Positions 24,522 through 32,696 of a stretch of DNA of 64,000 bases are shown piece after piece. The translations under genes were made by a program, and so were the position numbers. The stretch is from a virus. The stretch covers positions 1 through 64,000 of the IMG/VR virus record IMGVR_UViG_3300032285_002244; one strand, written 5' to 3'. Each line of letters opens with the position of its first letter. Position 1 is the stretch's first letter. The notes beneath the pieces were generated by a model, which was not told where the DNA came from, did no database searches, and saw only the letters and a program-made list of their open reading frames with translations.

Positions 24522-24604
24522 TACGCCTCACAGATGCATTTGCAGGTGTCAACATTGCAAATACCATGGTCTAGCTCATGGTCGCAGAGTTTACACTTAG
24601 TCAT
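24521..24604 (-). CDS. 27-residue cysteine-rich microprotein
   Basis: ATG at 24604 reads MTKCKLCDHELDHGICNVDTCKCICEA, six Cys in 27 residues with C-x2-C and C-x-C-x-C, ending in a TAA that overlaps the next ATG (TAATG). No good ribosome site; an ATG two codons upstream is an alternative start. The metal-binding pattern and coupled junction support a real gene, though the small size keeps confidence moderate. Confidence 0.5.
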   Translation of the reverse strand: MTKCKLCDHELDHGICNVDTCKCICEA

Positions 24605-24641
24605 TCGCATATTGTGACAGTTATGCGGTTAAATTACGACC

Positions 24642-24860
24642 CTAACTATTCCAAAGTCTCTCTTCTTCGGCGAGAAGTTTTTCAATATCAACTTGTTTGT
24701 TCTTTGTGAGGTCGTTTTTCATACCCTTGAAGGGCAACTCATCTTGCTTCCAATACTTTGAGCCATATCTCTCAGGATTTTTATGAGACATCTCGTCATT
24801 GGACGTCTTAGCTTTCTTGTTACGTGCTGGCGCTTCACCCGAATTTTTTAATTTGTACAC
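24642..24860 (-). CDS. Small protein ending in EERLWNS
   Basis: 72 residues with a GTG start preceded by AGGGG. Lys-rich and hydrophilic (APARNKKAKTSNDEMSHK; GMKNDLTKNKQVDIEK), then the helix LLAEEERLWNS at the very C-terminus. The last seven residues match the ends of unrelated proteins at 46703-47086 and 36916-37143. The function is unknown; the tail may be a docking signal. Confidence 0.65.
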   Translation of the reverse strand: MYKLKNSGEAPARNKKAKTSNDEMSHKNPERYGSKYWKQDELPFKGMKNDLTKNKQVDIEKLLAEEERLWNS

Positions 24861-24869
24861 GCAAAACCC

Positions 24870-24989
24870 CTATTTTTCTTCTAGTTCCCAGAAATAGTCA
24901 CCAACTACGTGGTCATCGCAAGCGAATGTCTCATCTAGCACGATGCAATAGTAGAGGGCCTGCTTGTCGCAGGAGCTGCACTTCACCAT
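24870..24989 (-). CDS. 39-residue zinc-finger microprotein
   Basis: ATG at 24989 with an AGGA site seven bases upstream. The product MVKCSSCDKQALYYCIVLDE, then FACDDHVVGDYFWELEEK has C-x2-C...C-x2-H as in the DUF7455-like proteins at 14808 and 18949, but much shorter. Probably one zinc per monomer. Function unknown. Confidence 0.7.
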   Translation of the reverse strand: MVKCSSCDKQALYYCIVLDETFACDDHVVGDYFWELEEK

Positions 24990-25075
24990 TTTCTTTCCTC
25001 TCAGTAACGGCTCACTTCATCAGAAGGCTACTGCCTGGAGGGGGAAATGCAAAATCTTATCTGCTAGGGGAGGTA

Positions 25076-25465
25076 TTACTTAAAAGGTCGAGGTTTGTTT
25101 GTAATTGGGTCACGATGCTTGCGAGCACCTAGGTCAGGGTTTAGCACAGAGGCTACTTGGCCCTTTACTACAAAGCCCTTCTTAGATACAACGGTATTCT
25201 TATCACCTAGCAATTCAGGATTATCTGATTGCACCGCATCTGCAGGAAGTGGTTCTACTTCATAGATGTTACCGTGATGAGGGTGTTGTCCTGTTGAGCT
25301 AAAACCTAATCCGCTGGAGATTCTATCTGTGGTGTGCTTCTGAGCATAGTCGAAGCTCTTAGTTGCCCAGACATTCTTACCCTCTTCAAGTGGCTTAATT
25401 ACCGCCCCTGGCTTTAGGGTTTCAATAGTCCCGTGGAATAATTGATGCGATAGTGGAGAGCTCAT
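25076..25465 (-). CDS. Possible ADP-ribosyltransferase-like protein
   Basis: 129 residues. HQLFHGTIETLKPGAVIKP, then NVWATKSFDYAQKHT and GNIYEVEPLPADAV. The F-H-G-T...L-x-P-G-x-x-I-x-P and V-W-A-T-x-x-x-x-x-A patterns are those of Arr-type and PARP-like ADP-ribosyltransferases, with a Tyr-x-V-x-P strand behind. It is slightly shorter than rifampin ADP-ribosyltransferase. Phages use such enzymes to modify host proteins, or carry them as toxins. Family assignment is by motif only and catalytic residues are not all certain. Confidence 0.55.
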   Translation of the reverse strand: MSSPLSHQLFHGTIETLKPGAVIKPLEEGKNVWATKSFDYAQKHTTDRISSGLGFSSTGQHPHHGNIYEVEPLPADAVQSDNPELLGDKNTVVSKKGFVVKGQVASVLNPDLGARKHRDPITNKPRPFK

Positions 25466-25617
25466 GCTTTGCTACCACTTGCTGTTGTGTTGAAGTCAGC
25501 TATCCCTGTCTTTTCGACATCGGAACGTTCTTTAGCCATCTGCTCTGTGAACTGAGTGCTAGATGCGTATGGGCTTATACCGTATAGAGTCCAACCGAAT
25601 TGGTCTTGTTTGCTCAT
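25462..25617 (-). CDS. 51-residue hypothetical protein
   Basis: MSKQDQFGWTLYGISPYA, then SSTQFTEQMAKERSDVEK and TGIADFNTTASGSKA. ATG at 25617 overlaps the upstream TAA (TAATG) and the TGA overlaps the downstream ATG (ATGA), so it fits exactly between two genes. No family recognised. Confidence 0.7.
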   Translation of the reverse strand: MSKQDQFGWTLYGISPYASSTQFTEQMAKERSDVEKTGIADFNTTASGSKA

Positions 25618-25988
25618 TAGTAATCACTGTGTTCTACTGGGATTAGCATTTTTGGGTCAATGTCGTAAGCTGCTGCCACTCTATGGTGACCCTCTGATAG
25701 AGAGTAACCTTTTTTACTAAATTTTGTATTTTTGGTATTACGTTGTAACTCTACAGGTTTCTGTACGCCCTTTTCTTTTACTGATTCATAAAGAGAATTG
25801 CCTTTGCGCTTGCGAGTAGGAACGTATCTAGCGTTACGTACTGCTCCAGTTTTTGACTCATAAAGTTTTTGATGCCATAGGCCTTCCATATCATGCCCAC
25901 CTGGGTCAGCAGAAGAGTTAACTTTGCTCTTTATCTCTTCAGCGGTCATGAACATAGCTAATTGCTCATGTGATAGTGGATTACTCAT
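25617..25988 (-). CDS. ParB-like protein of the MFMT family (paralogue B)
   Basis: 123 residues: LAMFMTAEEIKSKVN near the start, KLYESKTGAVRNARYVP in the middle, SLYESVKEKGVQKPVEL and the ParB-like YSLSEGHHRVAAAYDIDP at the end. Same order of blocks as 23925-24521 and 44431-44883 but without their extensions. ATGA overlap with the GNAT gene upstream. Role unknown. Confidence 0.75.
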   Translation of the reverse strand: MSNPLSHEQLAMFMTAEEIKSKVNSSADPGGHDMEGLWHQKLYESKTGAVRNARYVPTRKRKGNSLYESVKEKGVQKPVELQRNTKNTKFSKKGYSLSEGHHRVAAAYDIDPKMLIPVEHSDY

Positions 25989-26518
25989 TGGTTCTTAAAG
26001 TCAATCATGCCGCGCATCTGGCGAGCAGATAGGAATCTGCTTACTGGTGGAACTTCACCGCCGACTTTCTTAGCCCAAGAATCTCCTGCGCGGGTGCGAG
26101 AGGTTGAGTGTACTGGTGCTGGTACTGCTGGATAATCTTGTGCGTGTTGCTGTGCTTCAGTCCACAACTTAGTTGCTAATCCTTGGCGGCGATGCTGTGG
26201 GTGTGTCTCAACTGCATCAACTCTGCCTTCTCTATTGAGCACCATGTTAGAGAGATACTTACCTGATTGCTTATCACTGAGAATGTAGAGATGTGGGTGA
26301 GCAGGTGTGAGGTTTGGATGATACTCAACCCTATGTTCACCAGATTCCCACGCCGCAGGTGGTGAACTATCTGGGTGCGCTGAACGAATATGTGCAGCAT
26401 GACGTTCATCAGAGAAGAAAGATGCAGGACAAGCGTGACATCCTAAAGCAGGATACTTAGTTGTACTACCCTCTTCACGAGGTAGGTCTCCACCGTACTT
26501 ATCTGTTGGGGCGCTCAT
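25985..26518 (-). CDS. C2H2 zinc finger fused to GNAT acetyltransferase
   Basis: 177 residues. ALGCHACPASFFSDERHAAH, followed by IRSAH, is a C2H2-like finger (about 25-50). A GNAT core follows (about 75-140) with the acetyl-CoA loop VETHPQHRRQGLATKLW. The C-terminus (GGEVPPVSRFLSARQMRGMI) closes the fold. GNAT enzymes move acetyl groups to amines of proteins or small molecules; the finger might guide it to DNA or to a host protein. It is the first gene of the minus-strand arm and diverges from the HNH gene at 26592. Confidence 0.75.
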   Translation of the reverse strand: MSAPTDKYGGDLPREEGSTTKYPALGCHACPASFFSDERHAAHIRSAHPDSSPPAAWESGEHRVEYHPNLTPAHPHLYILSDKQSGKYLSNMVLNREGRVDAVETHPQHRRQGLATKLWTEAQQHAQDYPAVPAPVHSTSRTRAGDSWAKKVGGEVPPVSRFLSARQMRGMIDFKNQ

Positions 26519-26591
26519 AGATAAATAATAAAGCTACTGCCTAGCTTTTACTGGATAAAAAAATATTTCATAGGGGTGGTAGGCTCTTTAT
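26519..26591. promoter_or_regulatory. Divergent intergenic region
   Basis: A 73-bp AT-rich gap separates the minus-strand GNAT gene from the plus-strand HNH gene. It holds an aagct/agctt inverted repeat (about 26532-26548) and TA-rich stretches suited to -10 boxes in both directions. Promoters are inferred from gene direction only. Confidence 0.4.
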
Positions 26592-27239
26592 ATGGGAATC
26601 GAGAGGTCTATAGAAGCTGGCAAAAAGAACTTTGCTGAAGCCAATGCTAGAAGAAGAGCAGCGAGTGCTCCTAGACGTGCTGCTGAAGCATTAACTAAAG
26701 AAGAGCGTCAACGTCGCATACTTATCAAAAGACTTATGAAAGCTATAAAGCGTTATGCCAAAGCTAGGGAGAGAGAACTACTCAATAACCAACACGGCGT
26801 TATCGTAGGAGATTACAGTCGTTGTAAGAGGAATAACGGAACTGCATGTGAGCCTTGCAAGGCTATCGCTGCTAAATATGTGAGTGATAAGTGGGCAACT
26901 GACCCTAAGTACAAAGCCAGGGAAAAAGAGTGGTACAAGAATAACCCCCATAAGCGTCCACCCAAAAGTAGAGACCGTGCCCGTAGAACGGGAGCAAAGC
27001 GTAGTTATTACACCCGTCAACAGGTATTTGACCGTGATGGCTATGATTGTTATATCTGCCATACGACAGTTGATTTAACTGCAACACATATCCAAGGGCA
27101 ACCTGGTTGGGAAACCTACCCGCATATTGAGCATGTAATCCCCCTGTCTCTAGGTGGGGACGATACCCTCGAAAACGTCAAAATAGCTCACGCCAAGTGC
27201 AACATCGATAAAGGCACCAATCTTCTGGCTACTGCCTAA
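26592..27239 (+). CDS. HNH endonuclease
   Basis: 215 residues. A basic helical N-terminus (RQRRILIKRLMKAIKRYAK) is followed by a GDYSRCKRNNGTACEPCKA segment related to a Cys-rich module common in actinophage proteins (also inserted in the integrase at 38226). The nuclease core is YDCYICHTTVDLTATH, YPHIEHVIPLSLGGDDTLEN and KIAHAKCNIDKGT with the H-x-x-H-x-x-P and N-x-x-x-A-H-x-x-C-N elements. It marks the left border of the plus-strand block, as expected for a mobile nuclease gene. Confidence 0.9.
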   Translation: MGIERSIEAGKKNFAEANARRRAASAPRRAAEALTKEERQRRILIKRLMKAIKRYAKARERELLNNQHGVIVGDYSRCKRNNGTACEPCKAIAAKYVSDKWATDPKYKAREKEWYKNNPHKRPPKSRDRARRTGAKRSYYTRQQVFDRDGYDCYICHTTVDLTATHIQGQPGWETYPHIEHVIPLSLGGDDTLENVKIAHAKCNIDKGTNLLATA

Positions 27240-27712
27240 CCTCCACACCCTCAACCATGTCTCCAACCTGGACGTACTGTGGGGAAATTTGACCTAACTA
27301 TGGGTGGGTGTCGTAACTTCTTTATCAATTACATTTACTACTTGTTTATTTAACTTGTATTTATTGTTCTATTTACGCACGAATAGTTACACAATTAAAT
27401 AGTTTGATAGCGGAATTGATAGCGAGATTAAATTACTTTCGGCTACTGCTATTTAATTGTTATTTAATGCTGCGAATAACACCAGCCTTACAGCCACCTT
27501 GCCTTGTTGTTATCAACTATTACACACGCATATAACTATTGTTATTCACTTACTATTTACAATATGAAACACATATCATTTACTAAGTATTGTTAAGTAG
27601 TTATGTATCAATAGTTATATGTATTCATATTCAATAACCACAACACATAGTTATCTCTTATCTATTCTCTCTCTCTCTTTAGTTATTAGTAATCATTATT
27701 TATTTATATCTA

Positions 27713-27729
27713 AGGGGGCTACGCCCCCT
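27713..27729. terminator. Seven-pair GC hairpin
   Basis: agggggc, loop tac, gccccct. It lies about 480 bp after the HNH stop codon and could end its transcript, though no T-run follows on the plus strand. Confidence 0.5.
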
Positions 27730-27801
27730 ATAACCCCCGACCTTCTTTACTATTAGTTTTATACGCTAACTATTTAATTATGTAAATCAGATGCTATTAA
27801 C

Positions 27802-27861
27802 AATAACTATTTAACTAAATAAGTTATGTAACTTCTTTTACTACATAACTAAATAGTTATT
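27802..27861. repeat. Long AT-rich inverted repeat
   Basis: aataactattta (27802-27813) pairs with taaatagttatt (27850-27861), and inside it agttatgta (27822-27830) pairs with tacataact (27842-27850). The same aactattta word recurs nearby (about 27768), so this may be a protein-binding cluster or an origin-type element. Confidence 0.65.
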
Positions 27862-28093
27862 ACAAACTACTTATCTTCTTATTACTTATATATAAATATC
27901 ATTACTGAATAAAATAAATGCGCAATTAAATTCTTTTGGCTCTTTTGTCGGTGGCGGTGGCTAGGGTCTATCTATGGTCAAAATTTGCCCCTGCTCACGC
28001 TCAAAACACGCACACTTTTGCCTACTTGCGTATCGGGTAGGAGTTCGACTACAATTTCGCTATCGGTTAGCCCTTCGGTCTTTGAACAGGTTA

Positions 28094-28128
28094 ATGAATA
28101 AAAAACAAAAATTGTTTTTGGTATTCAT
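28094..28128. repeat. AT-rich hairpin
   Basis: atgaata (28094-28100) and aaaaacaa (28101-28108) pair with ttgttttt (28112-28119) and tattcat (28122-28128), leaving a three-base loop and a GG bulge. It is 320 bp before the first gene of the operon. Confidence 0.6.
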
Positions 28129-28343
28129 ATAAATTATTTTTGTAATTGTTAATCGCGCACTTGCGCTAAATAAATGATTAACGATTATATAAAAATAAAT
28201 ATCTAACGCTTTTATTAAGGTAACAAGTTACTTAGGACTAACCGAATTGGGCAGACAAACTTCTGCTAGTAAATAACTTCCGCGAAACCAACGCAATTAG
28301 TTATTACTACTACTACGGATTAACAATTAAATACTTTCTATCG

Positions 28344-28386
28344 CTCACTTGTTGTTACTTGTTATGAGCAAGTAATGACAAGTGAG
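28344..28386. promoter_or_regulatory. 18-bp inverted repeat upstream of the plus-strand operon
   Basis: ctcacttgttgttacttg (28344-28361) and caagtaatgacaagtgag (28369-28386) are complementary except at two positions, with a seven-base loop. It lies about 60 bp before the first ATG. Size and place suit an operator or a leader-RNA hairpin controlling the operon. Confidence 0.6.
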
Positions 28387-28446
28387 TGGTGGTGAGTAGT
28401 TAAACTTCTTTAACACTCAACAACAACTAATGAAACGGAGTAACAA

Positions 28447-28734
28447 ATGACAACAACAACAACACGCAACACAGAAAATATCGTTACACGCAATCGCCGT
28501 TATCAAAACGCAAAAGAACGCGCAGACAAAGTAAATAAATCACTTGCGTATTTCTCAGAAGTAGTTGGTGTTCAACTTACTGATGAACAAGTTGAAAAAA
28601 TTGTCAATCACAGTAGCAGTTTCGCGTTACTAACACAGTTCGCTGATAGTTCTTATGCGTTGTATTCAGACTTTTGCGAACAACACAATTACAAAGAAAA
28701 AGATATTACTTACCTTTATCCATACATACACTAA
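28447..28734 (+). CDS. Small helical protein, first gene of plus-strand operon
   Basis: 95 residues with ACGGAGTAACAA before the ATG, the leader motif shared by several genes in this operon. Helical and hydrophilic (YQNAKERADKVNKSLAYF; LTDEQVEKIVNHSSSF). No known family. Being first in a long AT-rich operon it may be an early protein, perhaps regulatory. Confidence 0.75.
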   Translation: MTTTTTRNTENIVTRNRRYQNAKERADKVNKSLAYFSEVVGVQLTDEQVEKIVNHSSSFALLTQFADSSYALYSDFCEQHNYKEKDITYLYPYIH

Positions 28735-28744
28735 GGAGTAACAA

Positions 28745-28921
28745 ATGACTAACAAAATTAAATTAACAAATCGTGGCAAGTGGGTTGTTGGAATAACAAT
28801 CGCAATCATTACTTATTTAATCTTTAGTTGGTTGTATGAAATAACAACTCCCGATACTTGTAAAGTGCCGATAGATGAAATGTCGCACTTTTGTATTGAC
28901 CTTCTTTATCCGCACTCATAA
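28745..28921 (+). CDS. 58-residue single-pass membrane protein
   Basis: MTNKIKLTNRGKWVVGITIA leads into the transmembrane helix VVGITIAIITYLIFSWLY, followed by a short outer segment with two Cys (CKVPIDEMSHFCIDLLYPHS). GGAGTAACAA precedes the ATG. It could be an inner-membrane early protein such as a superinfection-exclusion factor; this is only a suggestion from topology. Confidence 0.75.
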   Translation: MTNKIKLTNRGKWVVGITIAIITYLIFSWLYEITTPDTCKVPIDEMSHFCIDLLYPHS

Positions 28922-28945
28922 CAACAAATAGAAACGGAGTAACAA

Positions 28946-29053
28946 ATGACAATCGCAACAATAGATGAACAAGGCATAACACTTCTCGTAGATGATGATG
29001 TAACTAATTACTCGCAACTCGTATCTTTACTGAATAAAAAGGAGAATAAATAA
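28946..29053 (+). CDS. 35-residue acidic microprotein
   Basis: MTIATIDEQGITLLVDDDVT, then NYSQLVSLLNKKENK. CGGAGTAACAA lies upstream and the TAA overlaps the next ATG (TAATG). The leader and coupling support a real gene. Function unknown. Confidence 0.65.
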   Translation: MTIATIDEQGITLLVDDDVTNYSQLVSLLNKKENK

Positions 29054-29319
29054 TGAAGGTTAAATTGCGTAAAAAAAACAAGTTAGATATACAAAACAAT
29101 CTCGCAGTAACTATCGAGATTAAAAACGCATTGGAGTTTATTCACCCTGAATTAACTCCTGATGAAGTAAAAGATAAGTTGGTCTTTCTCCTAGCGACTA
29201 TCGCTGACCCAACACTTCTTAAATACCTAAACAATCAATACCTAGAAAAAGCAAATACAAAAGTTGATGAAGTTACGGAACTTTATTCAACCTTTTTTAG
29301 CGATACCGAAAACAACTAA
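29053..29319 (+). CDS. Hypothetical helical protein
   Basis: 88 residues; AAAGGAG upstream. Basic N-terminus (VKLRKKNKLDIQNN) and a helical remainder (FIHPELTPDEVKDKLVFL; NQYLEKANTKVDEVTELY). Translationally coupled to the preceding microprotein. No family recognised. It lies just before the AAA+ gene and may belong to that system. Confidence 0.7.
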   Translation: MKVKLRKKNKLDIQNNLAVTIEIKNALEFIHPELTPDEVKDKLVFLLATIADPTLLKYLNNQYLEKANTKVDEVTELYSTFFSDTENN

Positions 29320-29346
29320 CAACAACTAACAGAAACGGAAAACAAA

Positions 29347-30663
29347 ATGTCTTACTCAATACTAATTAGCGCAACAACAAACAACGCAGATGTAATACAG
29401 CAACACTTGTTAATCGAACACAATGGTAAGAAAACTATTTGGTCAAGGGAAACCAATGGTGGTCGTGGTGAAGTTAATGCGTGGTCATTACAGGATTACG
29501 CAGATATAACAACACGCAATAGTGCGAACTTTATTATCGGTGAAGTTCTTTCCTCTCCACTAACCGAAGTTGATATTGACGCAGTAGAAAATAATTACAA
29601 GCCAAATGTTTTGATACAAAAACTTTCAAAACAATATGGACTACGCCATAAAGAAGTTAGCACTCAAACACTAGGAGAAGTAATGACAGAAGTTACGGCA
29701 CTAATTGATAGCGACTCACAACAACTAGAGAAGTATCGGTCAGACGGCAGAAGCGACAAACAAGCCACCACCCCGAAAAAATCTGACCCACAAGTTGTTG
29801 AACCAATTATAGAAATCGTAAGACAACAACCAATAACAACTTCACAAGAAGTTATTGGTAATTATGTAATTCATATTCCAACAAAAGATGAAGTTGGAAA
29901 TTATATTCCGCGAGTATTTGACGGAATAACAGAAAAGAAGTTTTGGGATTACGCAATCAATCACAAAGCCAATGTTCTTTTAGAAGGCGGTGCTGGCACA
30001 GGTAAAACTTCTAGCCCGTTACACGATAGTTATTTGCGACAACAAGGTTGTGTGTTAGTCGGTTGTTCAGTAGGACTTGAAGTAAGTCATCTACTTGGCA
30101 AAGTTGTTATTGACCCAACAAGTGGAAAACCAACTTGGGTTGATGGCGTATTAACACAAGCGATGAAAAATGGAGACAGAATTATTTTTGATGAAGTGGA
30201 TTTTGCGCACCCTAAAGTGTTACAACGAATTCAAGATGTAGCACAAAATCGCAAACTAACACTTATTGAAAATGGTGGTGAAGTTGTTGTAGCACACCCA
30301 CACTTCTCTTTAGTCGCTACTTACAATAACGGCTATCGTCATAGCAACAAATTAAACGAAGCGTTCTTAGATAGATTTACAAAGGTTCGCTTTGATTACG
30401 ACAACGATATTGAAAAGCAGATTATTAAATCAACAACACTTCTACAACTCGCAAACCAAATGAGAGCAGACAGTATTAGTGGTTTATATTCGACACCAAT
30501 ATCACTTCGTATTCTCAATCGCTTTCAACAACAAGCACAAGAACTTAACTTCGAGTTCGCTTCAACTTCTTTTGTAATGAACTTTACAGATGAGGAACGC
30601 TCAAGTGTGAAACTTCTTTTGGAAGCACACCGCACACAACTTGAACAAGAACTATCAAACTAA
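29347..30663 (+). CDS. MoxR/CobS-like AAA+ ATPase
   Basis: 438 residues. The N-terminal 110 residues form a separate small domain with ETNGGRGEVNAWSLQDYADI, unlike CobS or MoxR. After a linker the AAA+ core starts: Walker A LLEGGAGTGKTS (about 211-222), Walker B DRIIFDEVDFA (277-287), sensor-1 LVATYNN and arginine-finger region NEAFLDRFTKVRF. This is the AAA_5/MoxR group, which includes CobS (cobaltochelatase) and GvpN, and works with VWA proteins. The gene next downstream encodes a VWA protein, as in CobS-CobT and MoxR-VWA pairs. Chelatase, chaperone or peptidase-loading roles all remain possible. Confidence 0.88.
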   Translation: MSYSILISATTNNADVIQQHLLIEHNGKKTIWSRETNGGRGEVNAWSLQDYADITTRNSANFIIGEVLSSPLTEVDIDAVENNYKPNVLIQKLSKQYGLRHKEVSTQTLGEVMTEVTALIDSDSQQLEKYRSDGRSDKQATTPKKSDPQVVEPIIEIVRQQPITTSQEVIGNYVIHIPTKDEVGNYIPRVFDGITEKKFWDYAINHKANVLLEGGAGTGKTSSPLHDSYLRQQGCVLVGCSVGLEVSHLLGKVVIDPTSGKPTWVDGVLTQAMKNGDRIIFDEVDFAHPKVLQRIQDVAQNRKLTLIENGGEVVVAHPHFSLVATYNNGYRHSNKLNEAFLDRFTKVRFDYDNDIEKQIIKSTTLLQLANQMRADSISGLYSTPISLRILNRFQQQAQELNFEFASTSFVMNFTDEERSSVKLLLEAHRTQLEQELSN

Positions 30664-30698
30664 GGCTCAACACGAAAAACTAACAGAAGGGAAATAAA

Positions 30699-32618
30699 AT
30701 GTTTTTACAAGAGCAAACAGATGAACGACAAAAAGCACTAGCAATTAAACACAATCGCGTAACAAAGTTAGCAAGCATATTTGCGAGAGCAAATAGTGTG
30801 CTGACAGGAAAACGAATTGCGGTTAATGTTGTAAATCAAGAACACCAAAAATCTCCTGCTTGGTCAAGCACAAATGAACTCTGGTTGAACCTTGCGGAGA
30901 TTAAAGATGATTTAACTGCTCAAAGTATTTTGTCTTATCAAGGCTTAAATTTCCACGAACTTAGTCATATCAAGTTTTCACCCCGTAATGGAAGCGAACT
31001 TGTTAAGTGGGTTAAGGAAAACAATTTATGGCAAGCGTTTAATTGTTTAGAGGACAACCGAATTGAAAACCTTATGGTTGCCTATCTACCAACAGTTTCA
31101 AATTGGCTGACCGCAACAATTACTGATTACTTGATGTGTAATGATGAAGCAATTAAAACTGCTTATCCACTTGTTACAGGTCGCAGATACTTACCAATCG
31201 AAATGCGCAATCTAGCAAAAGATAATTATGCTAGACCGCAAGATGTTGATGAGTTGTATTCAATCGTTGATGAATATATAGGTTTAATTTTTGAAGGCAA
31301 TCCTTCTGCTACCGAACAAGCAAAACCACTTCTTACACGCTTTAACGAATTGTTAGAGCAACTTCCACCAATACCAAATCCAAATGGTGGAGAAGGTGGA
31401 GAAGGTGGCACAACAGTTATCTATCGTGTTCATAATCCTAATGGTCATAATCACCGACCAACAGAAGGATACGAAAGCAGTAGCAATCGCCCTGCTGGTA
31501 AATCTCAACAAGAACAATTTAGAGATAAGTCAAAAGCGAAAGATACTTCTAAAGAAAAAGTAATTGTTATAGATGTTCGTAACGATACAAAAGAAGGTAG
31601 CGATACTTCTGCTGGCGAGTCAAAAGAACAATCACTAAATCAATCAAGTGGAAATGATTTTAGTGATTTTAATTTTGATGAGCAATCTCCTAGTGATTTA
31701 GAAGGTGGAGAGTCTGCTGGTAATCAAGAAGGAACAACAGGAGATAATCAACAAGTAACCGAAACTCTTGACGGCATTATGAAAGATATTGTTAAAGAAC
31801 TTTCAAAAGACATTAACCAAATTGCGAAGCAACTAGGAATTAGTGTTGATTTAGAAGGTGGCAATATCGAAACACCTACTCGCGCACACTACAAAGATGT
31901 AACCGCTAATCCTGAATTGGTGCTTATATCTAAAGCGTTTGGAAAAGAGTTAGAGCGTTTGCGTTCTAACTACGAACCTTATTGGGAAACAGAAGTGGAT
32001 AATGGTCGCTTAAATGTTACTCGGTATCTTGACGGCAACGACTTCGATACAGTTTTTGATGAGTGGCAAGAAGGCAAAGATGATGTTACTTCTATTGAAG
32101 CAGTTATTCTTTTAGATAAAAGTGGCTCAATGAGTGGAGAAAATTCTGACAATGCTTACAAGTCAATGTGGGCTATCAAGAAGGCACTTGAACAAGTAGA
32201 AGCACGAACAACAGTTTGTTTGTTCGATAGCAGAACAACACTTCTTTATAGTGCTGATGAAAGAGCAGGAAGCACTATTAGAGATAGTGGTGCTAGTGGT
32301 GGCACTAATCCTTGCGACAGTTTGTTATACGCAAAGAAGGTCTTAGCAGATACAGATAAGAAAATTCGTATCTTGTTTATGATTACTGACGGCGCGTGGG
32401 AAACAGAAGCAGGAGAAAAAGCCATTACTGAAATGCGCAACGCTGGTGTTCTTACTTGCCAAGCGTATTTAGATAGTGGAGAAGCAAGGAAAGAATACCT
32501 AGAGAAATTGCGCCATAGTTTTGAGTTACTAACTCATATCAAATCCGCAAAAGATATTGCGATACTTGGTAAAGAGTTAGTTCGGTTAGCAATCGCTCGC
32601 AATCTAATCAATCACTAA
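30699..32618 (+). CDS. HExxH metallopeptidase-like protein with C-terminal VWA domain
   Basis: 639 residues. QGLNFHELSHIKFSPR (about 81-96) has HExxH, and NCLEDNRIENLM (about 115-126) could give the third zinc ligand. A low-complexity acidic middle (about 200-360; PNPNGGEGGEGGTTV, SDLEGGESAGNQEG) follows. The VWA domain has an intact MIDAS: DKSGSMSGE (about 473), SGGTNP and ITDGAW. N-terminal metallopeptidase plus VWA resembles DUF2201-type proteins, and CobT also has an acidic linker before its VWA domain. It must be judged with the AAA+ partner upstream. Activity as peptidase, chelatase subunit or remodelling adaptor is undecided. Confidence 0.85.
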   Translation: MFLQEQTDERQKALAIKHNRVTKLASIFARANSVLTGKRIAVNVVNQEHQKSPAWSSTNELWLNLAEIKDDLTAQSILSYQGLNFHELSHIKFSPRNGSELVKWVKENNLWQAFNCLEDNRIENLMVAYLPTVSNWLTATITDYLMCNDEAIKTAYPLVTGRRYLPIEMRNLAKDNYARPQDVDELYSIVDEYIGLIFEGNPSATEQAKPLLTRFNELLEQLPPIPNPNGGEGGEGGTTVIYRVHNPNGHNHRPTEGYESSSNRPAGKSQQEQFRDKSKAKDTSKEKVIVIDVRNDTKEGSDTSAGESKEQSLNQSSGNDFSDFNFDEQSPSDLEGGESAGNQEGTTGDNQQVTETLDGIMKDIVKELSKDINQIAKQLGISVDLEGGNIETPTRAHYKDVTANPELVLISKAFGKELERLRSNYEPYWETEVDNGRLNVTRYLDGNDFDTVFDEWQEGKDDVTSIEAVILLDKSGSMSGENSDNAYKSMWAIKKALEQVEARTTVCLFDSRTTLLYSADERAGSTIRDSGASGGTNPCDSLLYAKKVLADTDKKIRILFMITDGAWETEAGEKAITEMRNAGVLTCQAYLDSGEARKEYLEKLRHSFELLTHIKSAKDIAILGKELVRLAIARNLINH

Positions 32619-32696
32619 AGAAGTTATGAGGGCAGATAAATAAATCTGCCCTCAACACGAAAAACTTACAATCAACTAATAGAAACGGAAAACAAA

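Larger units (their letters stand above)
27240..28446. other. 1.2-kb gene-free AT-rich region with inverted repeats
   Basis: No convincing gene was found on either strand. Sequence is rich in variants of aactattta and tagttat, pyrimidine runs (ctctctctct near 27667), and several hairpins listed separately. It lies directly upstream of the long plus-strand operon. Candidates are a replication origin, a strong early promoter region with operators, or a decayed gene. A short GC-richer segment at about 27955-28090 stands out from the surrounding AT-rich sequence. Confidence 0.7.

Noticed and set aside
28021-28090. tRNA-like T-arm (GTTCGACTAC)
   Set aside because: No acceptor stem, D-arm or anticodon stem of the correct length could be drawn around it.
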